From Flectobacillus roseus (lineage in GTDB: Bacteria; Bacteroidota; Bacteroidia; Cytophagales; Spirosomataceae), in NCBI RefSeq assembly GCF_030056665.1, contig NZ_JASHIG010000030.1: a stretch of 64,000 nucleotides of DNA. One strand, given 5' to 3'. Positions within the stretch are counted from its first letter, which is position 1, and each line of letters begins with the position of its first letter. Both the position numbers and the translations under genes were made by a program. The notes under the pieces are model-generated. The model saw only the letters and a list, made by a program, of their open reading frames with translations. It was not told where the DNA came from and did no database searches. Positions 1-8,701 of the stretch are shown here, piece after piece.

Positions 1-217
1 CTCATAGAACAGGAAATCGGTGCCAAAATGCTTTGACACCGATTTATCGATTGAGAACGGCCATCCAAAACATGCTATGGTGCTACTTCGTACAACAAAA
101 TTCGGGATGACTCATGTTTATCTTATATACAGTAAGCTAAAATTATAAATATGTTTTTGAATAAATAAAGGAAACAATTTGCCGAAAGCTCAATGCCGAC
201 CGCCTAAAGCCTAATCA

Positions 218-1729
218 TTAAAAACCTGTTCCTAACGCAAAGGCTTTTACATTCACTGGCAAATCTGCCACTTTTGTTGCAGCACCCGTCGTAAGATTAA
301 TCGTATAAAGTGCCGAAGTACTACCCACTCTTAATGCGGCATAAGCTGTGCCACTTCTACTACCAATATCAAAACCACTAGCTGATTCTACATTGATTCC
401 CAAAGCTCCTACTTCAACTTGTGTTCCGTTGTTTGGTGGATCTTGTTTGGTCAATTTGTCTGTATTCACATCGATATTATACAAAACTGTTGTGGTAGCG
501 CCCGCAAAGTTATTGGTATAAGCCGATGCTGTAATTGCAGGTGTTCCAGGATTTAAAGCGCCGTCTACTGCTGCAATTGCACCTGTTTCAGGATGTAATC
601 TTAAATTTTGACCTGTATTGCTTACACATCTGATTCTATCTACCGTTGGGTTAAAATCAAACCCAAAAGATGCGCCAGACAATAAGGTTGCAAACGGTGC
701 TGTTCCTACGGCTGTTGCAGCACCTGATGAGGTATTGAGCAAATACAATCTGCTGGTACTACCTAGTGCGTACAATTGACCGTTTACAGGACGAAAATCT
801 ATACCTAAAATCGACTCACCAGTTTGCAGACCAGTAATAGCTTTTGACACTGGCGTTCCGATATTACTTGGATTAAAAATCACTAAATTATTAGACTCAT
901 CAACTGCATAAGCTACAGGGTTAGTTGGAATAGCCAAGCCCGTAATATTACCAGAAGGAAGATTCCCAATTTTAGTGAGTTTTCCGGTCATCAAATCTAC
1001 TTGATGTAATTCCCAAACATTGTTTACTTTTACAGCTGTTAACGCTTTTGTACCGTCAGGATTAATATCAAATCCGCCAGAAGCAGATATATCAACTCCT
1101 AATGCCCCAACTTCTACCAAAGTACCATTGTTAGGTGGGTCTTGCTTGTACAACTTATCTGTTTTTGAATCGATGTCATACAAAATAGTCGTACTCGAAC
1201 CAGCCATGTTTCCTGTATAAGCTACAGATTCAATCGTTGGACTCATTCCTCCATTGATAACACCGTCTGTCGCGGCAACAGCACCAGTCTCAGGGTGAAT
1301 ACGAAGGTTTTGACCTGTGTTAGTTACCAAACGAATTCTATCCACCGTAGGGTTAAAGTCTAATCCAACTGCAGTTCCGCTGATGGTTGGGTTTAATGCT
1401 GTTGCACCAATGACTCTCGCCATACCTGTTTCTTGGTTGATGACATAGAGGCGGTTCATCATACTTACACCATACAATTCGCCAGTTGCAGGACGAAAAT
1501 CAATAGAAGTAAGCGCATCGCCCGACATCAAACCTGTAATTGTTACATTTGCTGTAGCCATTTCTGACTGCATGGCATTGATTTTAGCTAGTTTTGTTCC
1601 GTCAACAAGAAGATAAAGATTGACGTCAGGTTTAGGAGCTGACTCCATTTCGGTTTGTTTACATGAGGACACAAAAAGTCCTGTTGACAAGCTTAGAGCC
1701 GTCAATGAAATAAGAACTGATTTTTTCAT
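218..1729 (-). CDS. DUF4394 domain lipoprotein (two tandem repeats)
   Basis: 503 aa. The N-terminus is a lipoprotein signal peptide with lipobox VSSC and lipidated Cys23, so the protein is expected in the cell envelope. The rest is two copies of a DUF4394 unit (about residues 36-265 and 268-500). Each copy contains FNPTVDRIR, NTGQNLR and HPETGA followed by QDPPNNGT, the pattern of a beta-propeller-like repeat. The family has no established activity; the name is all that can be given. The gene stands alone, divergent from the alpha/beta hydrolase at 1826. Domain call is secure, function unknown. Confidence 0.85.
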   Translation of the reverse strand: MKKSVLISLTALSLSTGLFVSSCKQTEMESAPKPDVNLYLLVDGTKLAKINAMQSEMATANVTITGLMSGDALTSIDFRPATGELYGVSMMNRLYVINQETGMARVIGATALNPTISGTAVGLDFNPTVDRIRLVTNTGQNLRIHPETGAVAATDGVINGGMSPTIESVAYTGNMAGSSTTILYDIDSKTDKLYKQDPPNNGTLVEVGALGVDISASGGFDINPDGTKALTAVKVNNVWELHQVDLMTGKLTKIGNLPSGNITGLAIPTNPVAYAVDESNNLVIFNPSNIGTPVSKAITGLQTGESILGIDFRPVNGQLYALGSTSRLYLLNTSSGAATAVGTAPFATLLSGASFGFDFNPTVDRIRCVSNTGQNLRLHPETGAIAAVDGALNPGTPAITASAYTNNFAGATTTVLYNIDVNTDKLTKQDPPNNGTQVEVGALGINVESASGFDIGSRSGTAYAALRVGSTSALYTINLTTGAATKVADLPVNVKAFALGTGF

Positions 1730-1825
1730 TGTAAGTAAGACAATATAAAGTTTGTATGTTTGTCTTAGATACGAGAGATAGGCGATTTTGGATTTAATAG
1801 GGATGTTTAAATTGATTAAACGGTC

Positions 1826-2482
1826 ATGAAGAATAGAAAAATTTACCTCCTCAGCGGACTTGGAGTTGATGGTAGAGTGTTCAATAACATTGATTTAAGA
1901 GAATATCATCCACAATTAATTGAGTGGATTCCTTTTTTTAAGAATGAGGATATTTCTCATTATGCTCAACGACTATCAACTCGAATAGAACCTAACTCTA
2001 TCCTTATTGGGCTTTCGTTTGGAGGTATGGTAGCCATTGAAATTGCCAAACATATCCCCGTTAGTAAAATCATATTAGTTTCTTCTGCTTCTAGTTTTAG
2101 ACAAATTCCGTGGCTATTTCGACTATGGGATTGGAGCCAACTGATCAAGTTACTTCCCAGAAGCTTCTTTCTTAATGCGAATCCTATGACTTTCTGGTTA
2201 TTTGGCATTAAAAGAGAACAAGATAAAACTCTTTTAAGTCAAATCTTGGCAGATACTGACTATGATTTTTTTATTTGGGCAATTCAACAAATCATACAAT
2301 GGAAGAATACTGAAGTAAATACGAAGTTTGCCTACATACATGGTAAAAAAGACCGTTTACTTCATCAAGCTATGGATACGTTAACTGATGGAAAGTATTG
2401 GATAAAAGAAGGTGGACACTTTATGATTATCACGCATTCTAATGAAATAGAAGGGATAATTAGAAAAGAATTGAAACCATAA
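1826..2482 (+). CDS. small alpha/beta hydrolase
   Basis: 218 aa, no signal peptide, so cytoplasmic. The nucleophile elbow is GLSFGG with Ser64; Asp176 (GKKDRLL) and His198 (EGGHF) complete a plausible Ser-Asp-His triad. The short cap and total length fit compact esterase/thioesterase-like alpha/beta hydrolases. Substrate cannot be inferred. It is followed at once by a hairpin terminator shared with the convergent tRNA-Leu gene. Confidence 0.8.
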   Translation: MKNRKIYLLSGLGVDGRVFNNIDLREYHPQLIEWIPFFKNEDISHYAQRLSTRIEPNSILIGLSFGGMVAIEIAKHIPVSKIILVSSASSFRQIPWLFRLWDWSQLIKLLPRSFFLNANPMTFWLFGIKREQDKTLLSQILADTDYDFFIWAIQQIIQWKNTEVNTKFAYIHGKKDRLLHQAMDTLTDGKYWIKEGGHFMIITHSNEIEGIIRKELKP

Positions 2483-2496
2483 TGGCTTAAAACAAA

Positions 2497-2526
2497 AAAA
2501 CGGAACAAATTGCTTTGTTCCGTTTT
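2497..2526. terminator. bidirectional hairpin terminator
   Basis: A perfect 13-bp stem (2497-2509 with 2514-2526, loop TTGC) flanked by A-rich and T-rich tracts. It lies between the end of the alpha/beta hydrolase and the 3' end of tRNA-Leu, two convergent genes, and reads as a terminator on both strands. Confidence 0.85.
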
Positions 2527-2527
2527 G

Positions 2528-2611
2528 TACCCAGAGCCGGAGTCGAACCGGCATGCCAATGAAGGCATTGGTGTTTGAGACCAACGCGTCTACCAATTCC
2601 GCCATCTGGGC
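2528..2611 (-). tRNA. tRNA-Leu(CAA)
   Basis: 84-nt class II cloverleaf. The 7-bp acceptor stem has a G1-U72 wobble and discriminator A73. The D loop contains AATTGGTAGA, the anticodon loop is CTCAAAC (anticodon CAA), there is a normal long variable arm, and the T loop is TTCGACT. CCA is not encoded. Confidence 0.97.
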
Positions 2612-2644
2612 TCAATTCACATCATTTTCTGTGTGATTGTGATG

Positions 2645-2676
2645 CAAATTTAGAGGATTAAAATTTACTGTGCAAA
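2645..2676 (-). promoter_or_regulatory. Bacteroidota-type promoter of tRNA-Leu
   Basis: On the minus strand TTTG (2676-2673), exactly 20 bp, then TAAATTTG (2652-2645). This matches the -33/-7 consensus of the primary sigma factor of Bacteroidota. The expected start, about 7 nt downstream, is roughly 25 nt before the mature tRNA. Confidence 0.8.
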
Positions 2677-2818
2677 CGCAAAATTTAAAAAAAATAAAAC
2701 TTTCTCATAACATCTACCATAATCTTCTGATTATTATAGCTTTTATAAATTCATTATTTTTTTAAATAATTTCACATTTATGCACGATTCAAAAAAGTGC
2801 TTGTATGGCTGGTTCATT

Positions 2819-4060
2819 TTACTCATATCTCAAAGATTCGATAGGATCTAATTTAGAGGCTTTACTAGCTGGGTAAAAACCTGAAAGGATTCCGACGAAT
2901 ACACAAACTGCGATACCCAGGAACATCCACAACCAAGGTACAATAAAACTTGATGTTCCAGACATGATACCACTGGCAATTACGTTTCCGATTGGGATAG
3001 CCAAAATCAAACCTGCCAAGCCACCCAAAACACAAATTACTATTGCCTCAATCAAAAATTGTAGACGTATTACTCTCGGAGTAGCTCCCAATGATTTTCT
3101 GATACCAATCTCTCTAGTACGCTCTGTTACCGAAACCATCATAATGTTCATCAGGGCAATTGCAGCACCAAGCAAGGTAATAAACCCAATACCAAACCCT
3201 CCTATTCGCAAAACGCCTGTGATACTTTCAGATTGTTTCACTAATGAATCAGAACGCTCGATGCTAAATGAGTCTTCTCTTCCTAACTCATCCTGACGAA
3301 CGATACGCATGGCACCACGAGCTTCTTCCATAATATTTTCAACATCTTTGATATTGGGCGCAGATGTTACAATATCAAATGTCAAACTACGTCCTTGCGA
3401 CAGTTTACGACCTGTTTCTAGAGGAACAAAAACCACACGGTCGTCGCCTCCTCCCATTAAACTTCCTTTTTTCTCGAGTAAACCAACAATTTTAAATTTT
3501 CCACCAGAAATCGTAATTTCTTGATTAAGGGGATTAATATTTTTTTCAAAAAGCTGACTAATTACCTCTACCCCAACGATACACACATTGGCAGCGCGCT
3601 CCAAATCGCTACTCGAAAAATCACGACCACTAGCGATTTTATAACCTTTCATATCCAAGTAATTCTCGTCGGTACCGATAATTCTGGAGTTAGGATTCGT
3701 TTTTTTCGATTCGTGTTTTATTTCAGCATTGAACGTAACATTCGTTTTCATCCCAATAATAGCCTGCTTTCCAAACAATGCTTTATACATTTTTGCCTGA
3801 CGGTAGTTGATGGGTGGGTAATTACGTTCTTTTTCACCTTCTTTTCTAATTCTAAAAACATCTCTATTGCGAATATCGAATGAGTTGGCACCCAAGCCAG
3901 AAAAGCTATTATCTACAGAGCTTTGAATCCCGTCGATGGCCGTCAAAATACCTACCAAAGAGGTAATACCGATGGCAATAATTAGGGCTGTTAGGACCGT
4001 TCTCAACATATTACCTTTGATAGAACGTAAGGCTTCTCGTATATTTTCAATAAAGTTCAT
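2819..4060 (-). CDS. MacB/FtsX-type ABC transporter permease
   Basis: 413 aa. One N-terminal membrane segment (about 18-40) is followed by a large periplasmic MacB_PCD-like domain (45-250) and three C-terminal membrane segments (about 280-405) forming an FtsX domain, including the coupling stretch TERTREIGIRKSLGA. Such permeases work with a MacB-type ATPase to export peptides, lipoproteins or macrolides by a mechanotransmission mechanism. No ATPase gene is adjacent here, so its partner is encoded elsewhere. Confidence 0.9.
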   Translation of the reverse strand: MNFIENIREALRSIKGNMLRTVLTALIIAIGITSLVGILTAIDGIQSSVDNSFSGLGANSFDIRNRDVFRIRKEGEKERNYPPINYRQAKMYKALFGKQAIIGMKTNVTFNAEIKHESKKTNPNSRIIGTDENYLDMKGYKIASGRDFSSSDLERAANVCIVGVEVISQLFEKNINPLNQEITISGGKFKIVGLLEKKGSLMGGGDDRVVFVPLETGRKLSQGRSLTFDIVTSAPNIKDVENIMEEARGAMRIVRQDELGREDSFSIERSDSLVKQSESITGVLRIGGFGIGFITLLGAAIALMNIMMVSVTERTREIGIRKSLGATPRVIRLQFLIEAIVICVLGGLAGLILAIPIGNVIASGIMSGTSSFIVPWLWMFLGIAVCVFVGILSGFYPASKASKLDPIESLRYE

Positions 4061-4397
4061 ATAATTGAAATTTAAGTTTTGTGCAATAATGAAGGTTTGT
4101 CACTATTATTTCCTGAACTAAAATTTTGTAAAACAATCCTTTACCATTTCGTTATCTACTTGAATTGTTCTGAGCAAATTAACTTCCTTTACGAATCATG
4201 TTATGTGCTTTGGTGATTAGCACTATATTTGTAGTAAGGAATCCTTGCAGAGATATACATTCGACGGTATTATTTTCGTTGAAATATCAATTGTATTTAT
4301 CCGCTTAGTAGCTTTCAGTACTTCTCTGGAGTAGTTTGGCTATAATAGTTTTATGACGTAACAAATTTAGGTCTTGTCAGACAAAATTCTCAAACCA
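4061..4397. other. intergenic region between divergent genes
   Basis: 337 bp separating the permease from the secreted protein at 4398. No coding sequence is seen. A -7-like TATATTTG at 4224-4231 (plus) and TAAATTTG at 4369-4362 (minus) could belong to promoters for the two genes, but neither has a convincing TTTG at the correct distance. Confidence 0.4.
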
Positions 4398-5663
4398 ATG
4401 AAGCGCCTTATATTTCCGTTTATCATATTTTTTCTTTTTTGCACCCGTGCATGGGCGTCGTACATCCTAATTCCGATGGATGATACCCAAAAAAACCACC
4501 TCAAAGCTTATGGCTTGGCCTATTGGGTATTGAAAAACCACGAAACAGAAGTTGAATGGTTATTAAATTATCGTGGTGGTGCCTTTATGGTTCAACAAGC
4601 GCAAAAGTTCGAAAACGAATTGGTAATTCGAGGTATCAGCTATGAGGTTATTTCAGATGGAGATGCAGCTCAAATTCGTACCGAATTGAGTAGTCCTGAT
4701 GTGAATATGGATGTTGTAAAATTACAAAAACCTCCTAAAGTTGCCGTTTATTCTCCCAAAACAGCACAACCTTGGGACGATGCTGTGACTTTGGCGATGA
4801 CCTATGCAGAAATTCCTTATGATTTAATTTTTGATGAGGATGTACTAAATAACAAACTACCAGAATACGATTGGTTGCACTTACACCATGAAGATTTTAC
4901 AGGTCAAATGGGTAAATTCTGGAATCAGAGTAGCCAACCTTGGTATCAGGCACAATTGCGTGAGGATAAGAAAAATGCGGCGAAATATGGTTTTAATAAA
5001 GTATCTCAGCTAAAATTGGGAGTAGTCAAAAAAATCAGAGATTTTGTCGCTGGGGGTGGCTATATGTTTGCCATGTGTACTGCTACAGATACTTATGATA
5101 TTGCTTTAGCGGCGGAAGGGCTTGATATTGTCGATGCTTTTTATGATGGTGATGGCTATGACCCCAATGCTGACAAAAAATTGAATTACGCTAATTCATT
5201 TGCATTTCAAAACTTCGGATTGGTCTATCATCCTCAAGTCATTGAGTTCTCGACAATTGAGGCATATCCAAACAATGAGCGTCCAGTTAGAGAGGATAAT
5301 GACTACTTTAACTTATTTCAATTTTCAGCGAAATGGGATCCTATTCCTACGATGTTGACACAAAATCATGAAACGACTATTCATGGTTTTATGGGACAAA
5401 CTACTTCGTACAAAAAATCATTGATTAAACCTGAAGTAACAATTTTAGGTGAAAATCGCTCGCTGAATGAAGCTCGTTATATTCATGGGACTTTCTTGAA
5501 AGGATTCTGGACGTTTTATGGTGGTCACGACCCTGAAGATTATCAGCACTTTGTCAACGAAGAACCTACTGATTTGAATTTGCATCCAAATTCAGCAGGT
5601 TATCGGTTGATTTTGAATAACGTATTGTTTCCTGCCGCAAAGAAAAAGAAACAAAAGACTTAA
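4398..5663 (+). CDS. conserved secreted protein, glutamine-amidotransferase-like fold
   Basis: 421 aa from the ATG at 4398; an upstream TTG at 4374 would add eight residues before a clear signal peptide (MKRLIFPFIIFF to the WAS site), so the ATG is preferred. The mature protein contains an N-terminal segment seen in Bacteroidota proteins often labelled asparagine synthetase B, plus the stretches LHLHHEDFTGQ and FVAGGGYMFAMCTATDT. The latter resembles a class I amidotransferase/ThuA-like nucleophile turn. No ATP-dependent synthetase motif is visible, so the common database name is not trusted. Exported, function unknown. Confidence 0.7.
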   Translation: MKRLIFPFIIFFLFCTRAWASYILIPMDDTQKNHLKAYGLAYWVLKNHETEVEWLLNYRGGAFMVQQAQKFENELVIRGISYEVISDGDAAQIRTELSSPDVNMDVVKLQKPPKVAVYSPKTAQPWDDAVTLAMTYAEIPYDLIFDEDVLNNKLPEYDWLHLHHEDFTGQMGKFWNQSSQPWYQAQLREDKKNAAKYGFNKVSQLKLGVVKKIRDFVAGGGYMFAMCTATDTYDIALAAEGLDIVDAFYDGDGYDPNADKKLNYANSFAFQNFGLVYHPQVIEFSTIEAYPNNERPVREDNDYFNLFQFSAKWDPIPTMLTQNHETTIHGFMGQTTSYKKSLIKPEVTILGENRSLNEARYIHGTFLKGFWTFYGGHDPEDYQHFVNEEPTDLNLHPNSAGYRLILNNVLFPAAKKKKQKT

Positions 5664-5667
5664 TATA

Positions 5668-5839
5668 ATTTGAAAATTTGGGGGATTTGAAGATTTGAAA
5701 ATGAAAAATATCTAAAAATTCAGGAATGGGGAGATTTACTAAAGCAGATTAAAGCATTTCTAAATCTTCCCATTTTCAAATCCCTAAATTTTCAAATTCG
5801 CACATTTTCAAATCTTCAAATTACCAAATCTTCAAATTA
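5668..5839. repeat. AT-rich fold-back of degenerate TTTGAAAATTT words
   Basis: Intergenic region between convergent genes. Words such as AATTTGAAAATTT and ATTTGAAGATTTGAAAATG at 5668-5702 are mirrored by CATTTTCAAAT and AAATTTTCAAATT at 5771-5797. Inside lies a second pair, AATGGGGAGATTTA (5725-5738) with TAAATCTTCCCATT (5761-5774). Further CTTCAAATTACC copies follow to 5839. The RNA of either strand would form a long nested hairpin, so it probably ends transcription from both sides. Confidence 0.7.
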
Positions 5840-5844
5840 CCTAA

Positions 5845-8544
5845 TTATTTAATTTTCATCGTGAAGGCATATTTTCCAGAACCAAAGGTTTTAGAAATCC
5901 ATTTGCCCTCTTGCTTCAAATCAGTCAAAGCTACCCCGTTGCTTTTTATAGAGCTTATATCTGAAGTCGGGAAATAGACTGTTGATTCGGTATTGGCTGG
6001 AACTTCAACTTCTAGGGCTAGGATATCCCCTTCTATTTTCCAGTTGGAAGCAATTTTACCATAAGGCGTCAAATAACTACCTTTTGCAAAAGTCAATCCT
6101 CCGCCAAGTTCTGGTTTAATAATACTTGCTTTATAACCTGCACCATCTGCTTCTTTGGTATCTATTCCTGCAATGGTGCGATACATCCAATCGCCAACGG
6201 CACCATAGGCATAATGATTGAAAGAAGTCATGCCAGGGTCTTGGAATGTACTATCTGGTTTCATCGAATCCCAACGCTCCCAAATGGTAGTTGCACCATG
6301 CGATTTGATAGGATATAACCACGAAGGATAGGTATCCTGTAAAAGAAGTTTATACGCTACATCATTTTGTCCATAACGTGTCAAAACTGGATTAAGAAAT
6401 GGCGTTCCTAAAAAGCCTGTGGTTAAATGATAGTCGTAGGATTTGATATTTTCCACAAGGCGATTTACGGCATTTTGGCGTAGCGATTCTGGGAGCATAT
6501 CAAACTGCAATGCCAAAATATAGGCGGTTTGTGTTTCAGAAATCAATCTTCCTGAAGCCGTCATAAATTCCTGTTGAAATGCTTTTTTGACTCTTTGCAA
6601 CAAGGCCTCATAGTCTGCAACCTCCTCATTTTTCTGTAATACCTTAGCTGCTTTAATCATCAACTCAATATTATACGCATAAAAACATTGAGCCACCAAA
6701 TACACATCTGTCACGGCTGATTTTTGTCCAATAGTACTTTTCGAATCATCTACTCGGTAAGACAACCAATCGGCAAATTGAAATCCCATATTCCAAAGAT
6801 CATTTTTTGCTAAACCTCTCACATGGGTCAAATACGCCTTCATGCTGGCGTATTGGTCCTGTAAGATTTGTTTATCGCCATAAACCACATACATATTGTA
6901 AGGAATAATGATGCCAGCGTCTGACCAACCAGCAGCTCCCGTTACCTTGCCCAACACATTAGGAATCACAAACGGAATAGCACCATCTGGCTCTTGGTCA
7001 GCACTTACGTCTTTAAGCCATTTAGCAAAAAATTGATTTACATTAAAATTATATGCTGCCGTTCTAGAAAATACCTCCGCATCGCCTGTCCATCCCAATC
7101 GTTCGTCACGTTGCGGACAATCCGTCGGAACATCCAAGAAATTGCCTTTTTGTCCCCATTGTATATTTTTTTGTAATTGGTTCACCATTGGATTTGAGCA
7201 CTCAAAACTACCCAGTGGTTTCATGTCAGAATAGAGGGTAACAGCCGTAAAATCTTCGGGATTAATTTTACCTTCTAACCCTTCTACTTTTACATATCTA
7301 AATCCAAAAAAGCTAAAATGTGGCTCAATCGTTTGATTCGGCTCGCCACTCAACACATAATGTGCCTGAGCTTTGGCTGAACGTAGGTTTTCAAAATATG
7401 GAACTCCATGTTTATCTAACATTTCGACATGATATAGCTTAATCATTTGACCCGCTTTTCCTGAAATATTGAATTTTACCCAACCCACCACATTTTGCCC
7501 AAAATCTAAAATCGTTTCTCCTTTCGGTGAAGTTAGGACTTTAACTGGCTTAAATGTTTCATGCTTTTTAATAGGTTCATTTACGGAAGCATTCAGGTAA
7601 TCTGTGGCAAATGAGGCGATTTTTACATTTTGCCATTTAGAATCATCAAAATTTGCTAAATCCCAACCCTTGCTTTCTTTTCTTAAATCCTGACGTTCGC
7701 CATCATATATTTCAGAGAACAAAATATGACTAGCTGTTGATTTCCAAGAATTATCAGAAACAATCCAATCCTCTGATCCATCGGCGTACGTGATATGTAA
7801 CTGAAACAACAAAGCGGTCTCTTTGCCATAAAGATTTTTATGGTTATCCCATGCCAATTTCGTTCTATACCAACCACTTCCGAGTGTAACCCCAACGGCA
7901 TTTTTGCCTGTACTCAATTGTTTGGTAACGTCATAGGTTTGATACTGCAAATGCTTGTTATAACTGGTCCAGCCTGGCGTCAGAAAGGCATCTCCTACCC
8001 TTTTACCATTCAAACTTGCTTCGTACAAACCTCTGGAAGTCACAAAAACCGTTGCGGATGAAATGGGCTTTTTTACCTCAAAGGTTTTTCTTAAATGTGG
8101 GACAATACCATTGACAGAATCGGCCTCAATCCCAGAATTAATCCATTGAGCTTTCCATTCGTCGTGGCGTAACAATGCTGTTTGGAAATTGGCGGTTGCC
8201 AAGGCAGGAGCCTTTGCTTGGTTATCCCAAACTTTTACTTGCCAAGTGTATTTACTATCCGACTCAAGATTTGCACCTCCATAAGGAATCCTGAGAGAAT
8301 TTTCGGAAGAAATCTTACCTGTTGACCAGACCAATTTCTTTCCAGAACGAACACTAATTTCATAGGCTGTTTGCTTGATGCTTTTTTTGTCCGAATTGAG
8401 TTGCCAACTAAATCGAGGTTGTGCTTTATCGATTCCAATTGGGTTAGATAGGTTTTCGACCGTTAAATTTTGAACCGAGAGTTGCGCCCAACTACTGAAA
8501 CTCAGCATTGAGGCAAACAAAAATGCAGGTAGAGAATATTTCAT
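5845..8544 (-). CDS. GH78 alpha-L-rhamnosidase
   Basis: 899 aa with a signal peptide cleaved after SSWAQ. The domain order fits family GH78: N-terminal Ig-like region (about 25-130), beta-sandwich domains (about 145-430), an (alpha/alpha)6 barrel beginning with TDCPQRDERLGWTGDA (about 470-487, containing the acidic residues expected at the active site), and a C-terminal beta domain. It would release terminal L-rhamnose from pectin, exopolysaccharide or plant glycosides in the periplasm. Lies 157 bp downstream of a second GH78-like gene on the same strand. Confidence 0.93.
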   Translation of the reverse strand: MKYSLPAFLFASMLSFSSWAQLSVQNLTVENLSNPIGIDKAQPRFSWQLNSDKKSIKQTAYEISVRSGKKLVWSTGKISSENSLRIPYGGANLESDSKYTWQVKVWDNQAKAPALATANFQTALLRHDEWKAQWINSGIEADSVNGIVPHLRKTFEVKKPISSATVFVTSRGLYEASLNGKRVGDAFLTPGWTSYNKHLQYQTYDVTKQLSTGKNAVGVTLGSGWYRTKLAWDNHKNLYGKETALLFQLHITYADGSEDWIVSDNSWKSTASHILFSEIYDGERQDLRKESKGWDLANFDDSKWQNVKIASFATDYLNASVNEPIKKHETFKPVKVLTSPKGETILDFGQNVVGWVKFNISGKAGQMIKLYHVEMLDKHGVPYFENLRSAKAQAHYVLSGEPNQTIEPHFSFFGFRYVKVEGLEGKINPEDFTAVTLYSDMKPLGSFECSNPMVNQLQKNIQWGQKGNFLDVPTDCPQRDERLGWTGDAEVFSRTAAYNFNVNQFFAKWLKDVSADQEPDGAIPFVIPNVLGKVTGAAGWSDAGIIIPYNMYVVYGDKQILQDQYASMKAYLTHVRGLAKNDLWNMGFQFADWLSYRVDDSKSTIGQKSAVTDVYLVAQCFYAYNIELMIKAAKVLQKNEEVADYEALLQRVKKAFQQEFMTASGRLISETQTAYILALQFDMLPESLRQNAVNRLVENIKSYDYHLTTGFLGTPFLNPVLTRYGQNDVAYKLLLQDTYPSWLYPIKSHGATTIWERWDSMKPDSTFQDPGMTSFNHYAYGAVGDWMYRTIAGIDTKEADGAGYKASIIKPELGGGLTFAKGSYLTPYGKIASNWKIEGDILALEVEVPANTESTVYFPTSDISSIKSNGVALTDLKQEGKWISKTFGSGKYAFTMKIK

Positions 8545-8623
8545 AGGTTATTTTCGATAGTAAAATTTGGTTTTATTGAAAAATACAGAATATTTATTGG
8601 TAATCTGTCTTGGTCTAGCATAC

Positions 8624-8689
8624 AGGGTTAGGAAAGTTTGACGTCATCTGATTTTGATTTTTTATGGAATCTTACATTTTCCTAACCCT
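8624..8689. repeat. 12-bp inverted repeat between the rhamnosidase genes
   Basis: AGGGTTAGGAAA at 8624-8635 is perfectly complementary to TTTCCTAACCCT at 8678-8689, with a 42-nt loop. It sits just downstream of the upstream rhamnosidase gene and may act as a weak terminator or a 3'-end stabiliser. A related but independent stem occurs at 34825-34862. Confidence 0.6.
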
Positions 8690-8701
8690 TATTGAAGCTT
8701 A

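Noticed and set aside
2365..2605. Minus-strand reading frames across tRNA-Leu
   Set aside because: They are translations of the tRNA gene and its flank.
5668..5839. CRISPR-like array
   Set aside because: Repeats are short, degenerate and in both orientations with no constant spacer length; no cas genes are present.
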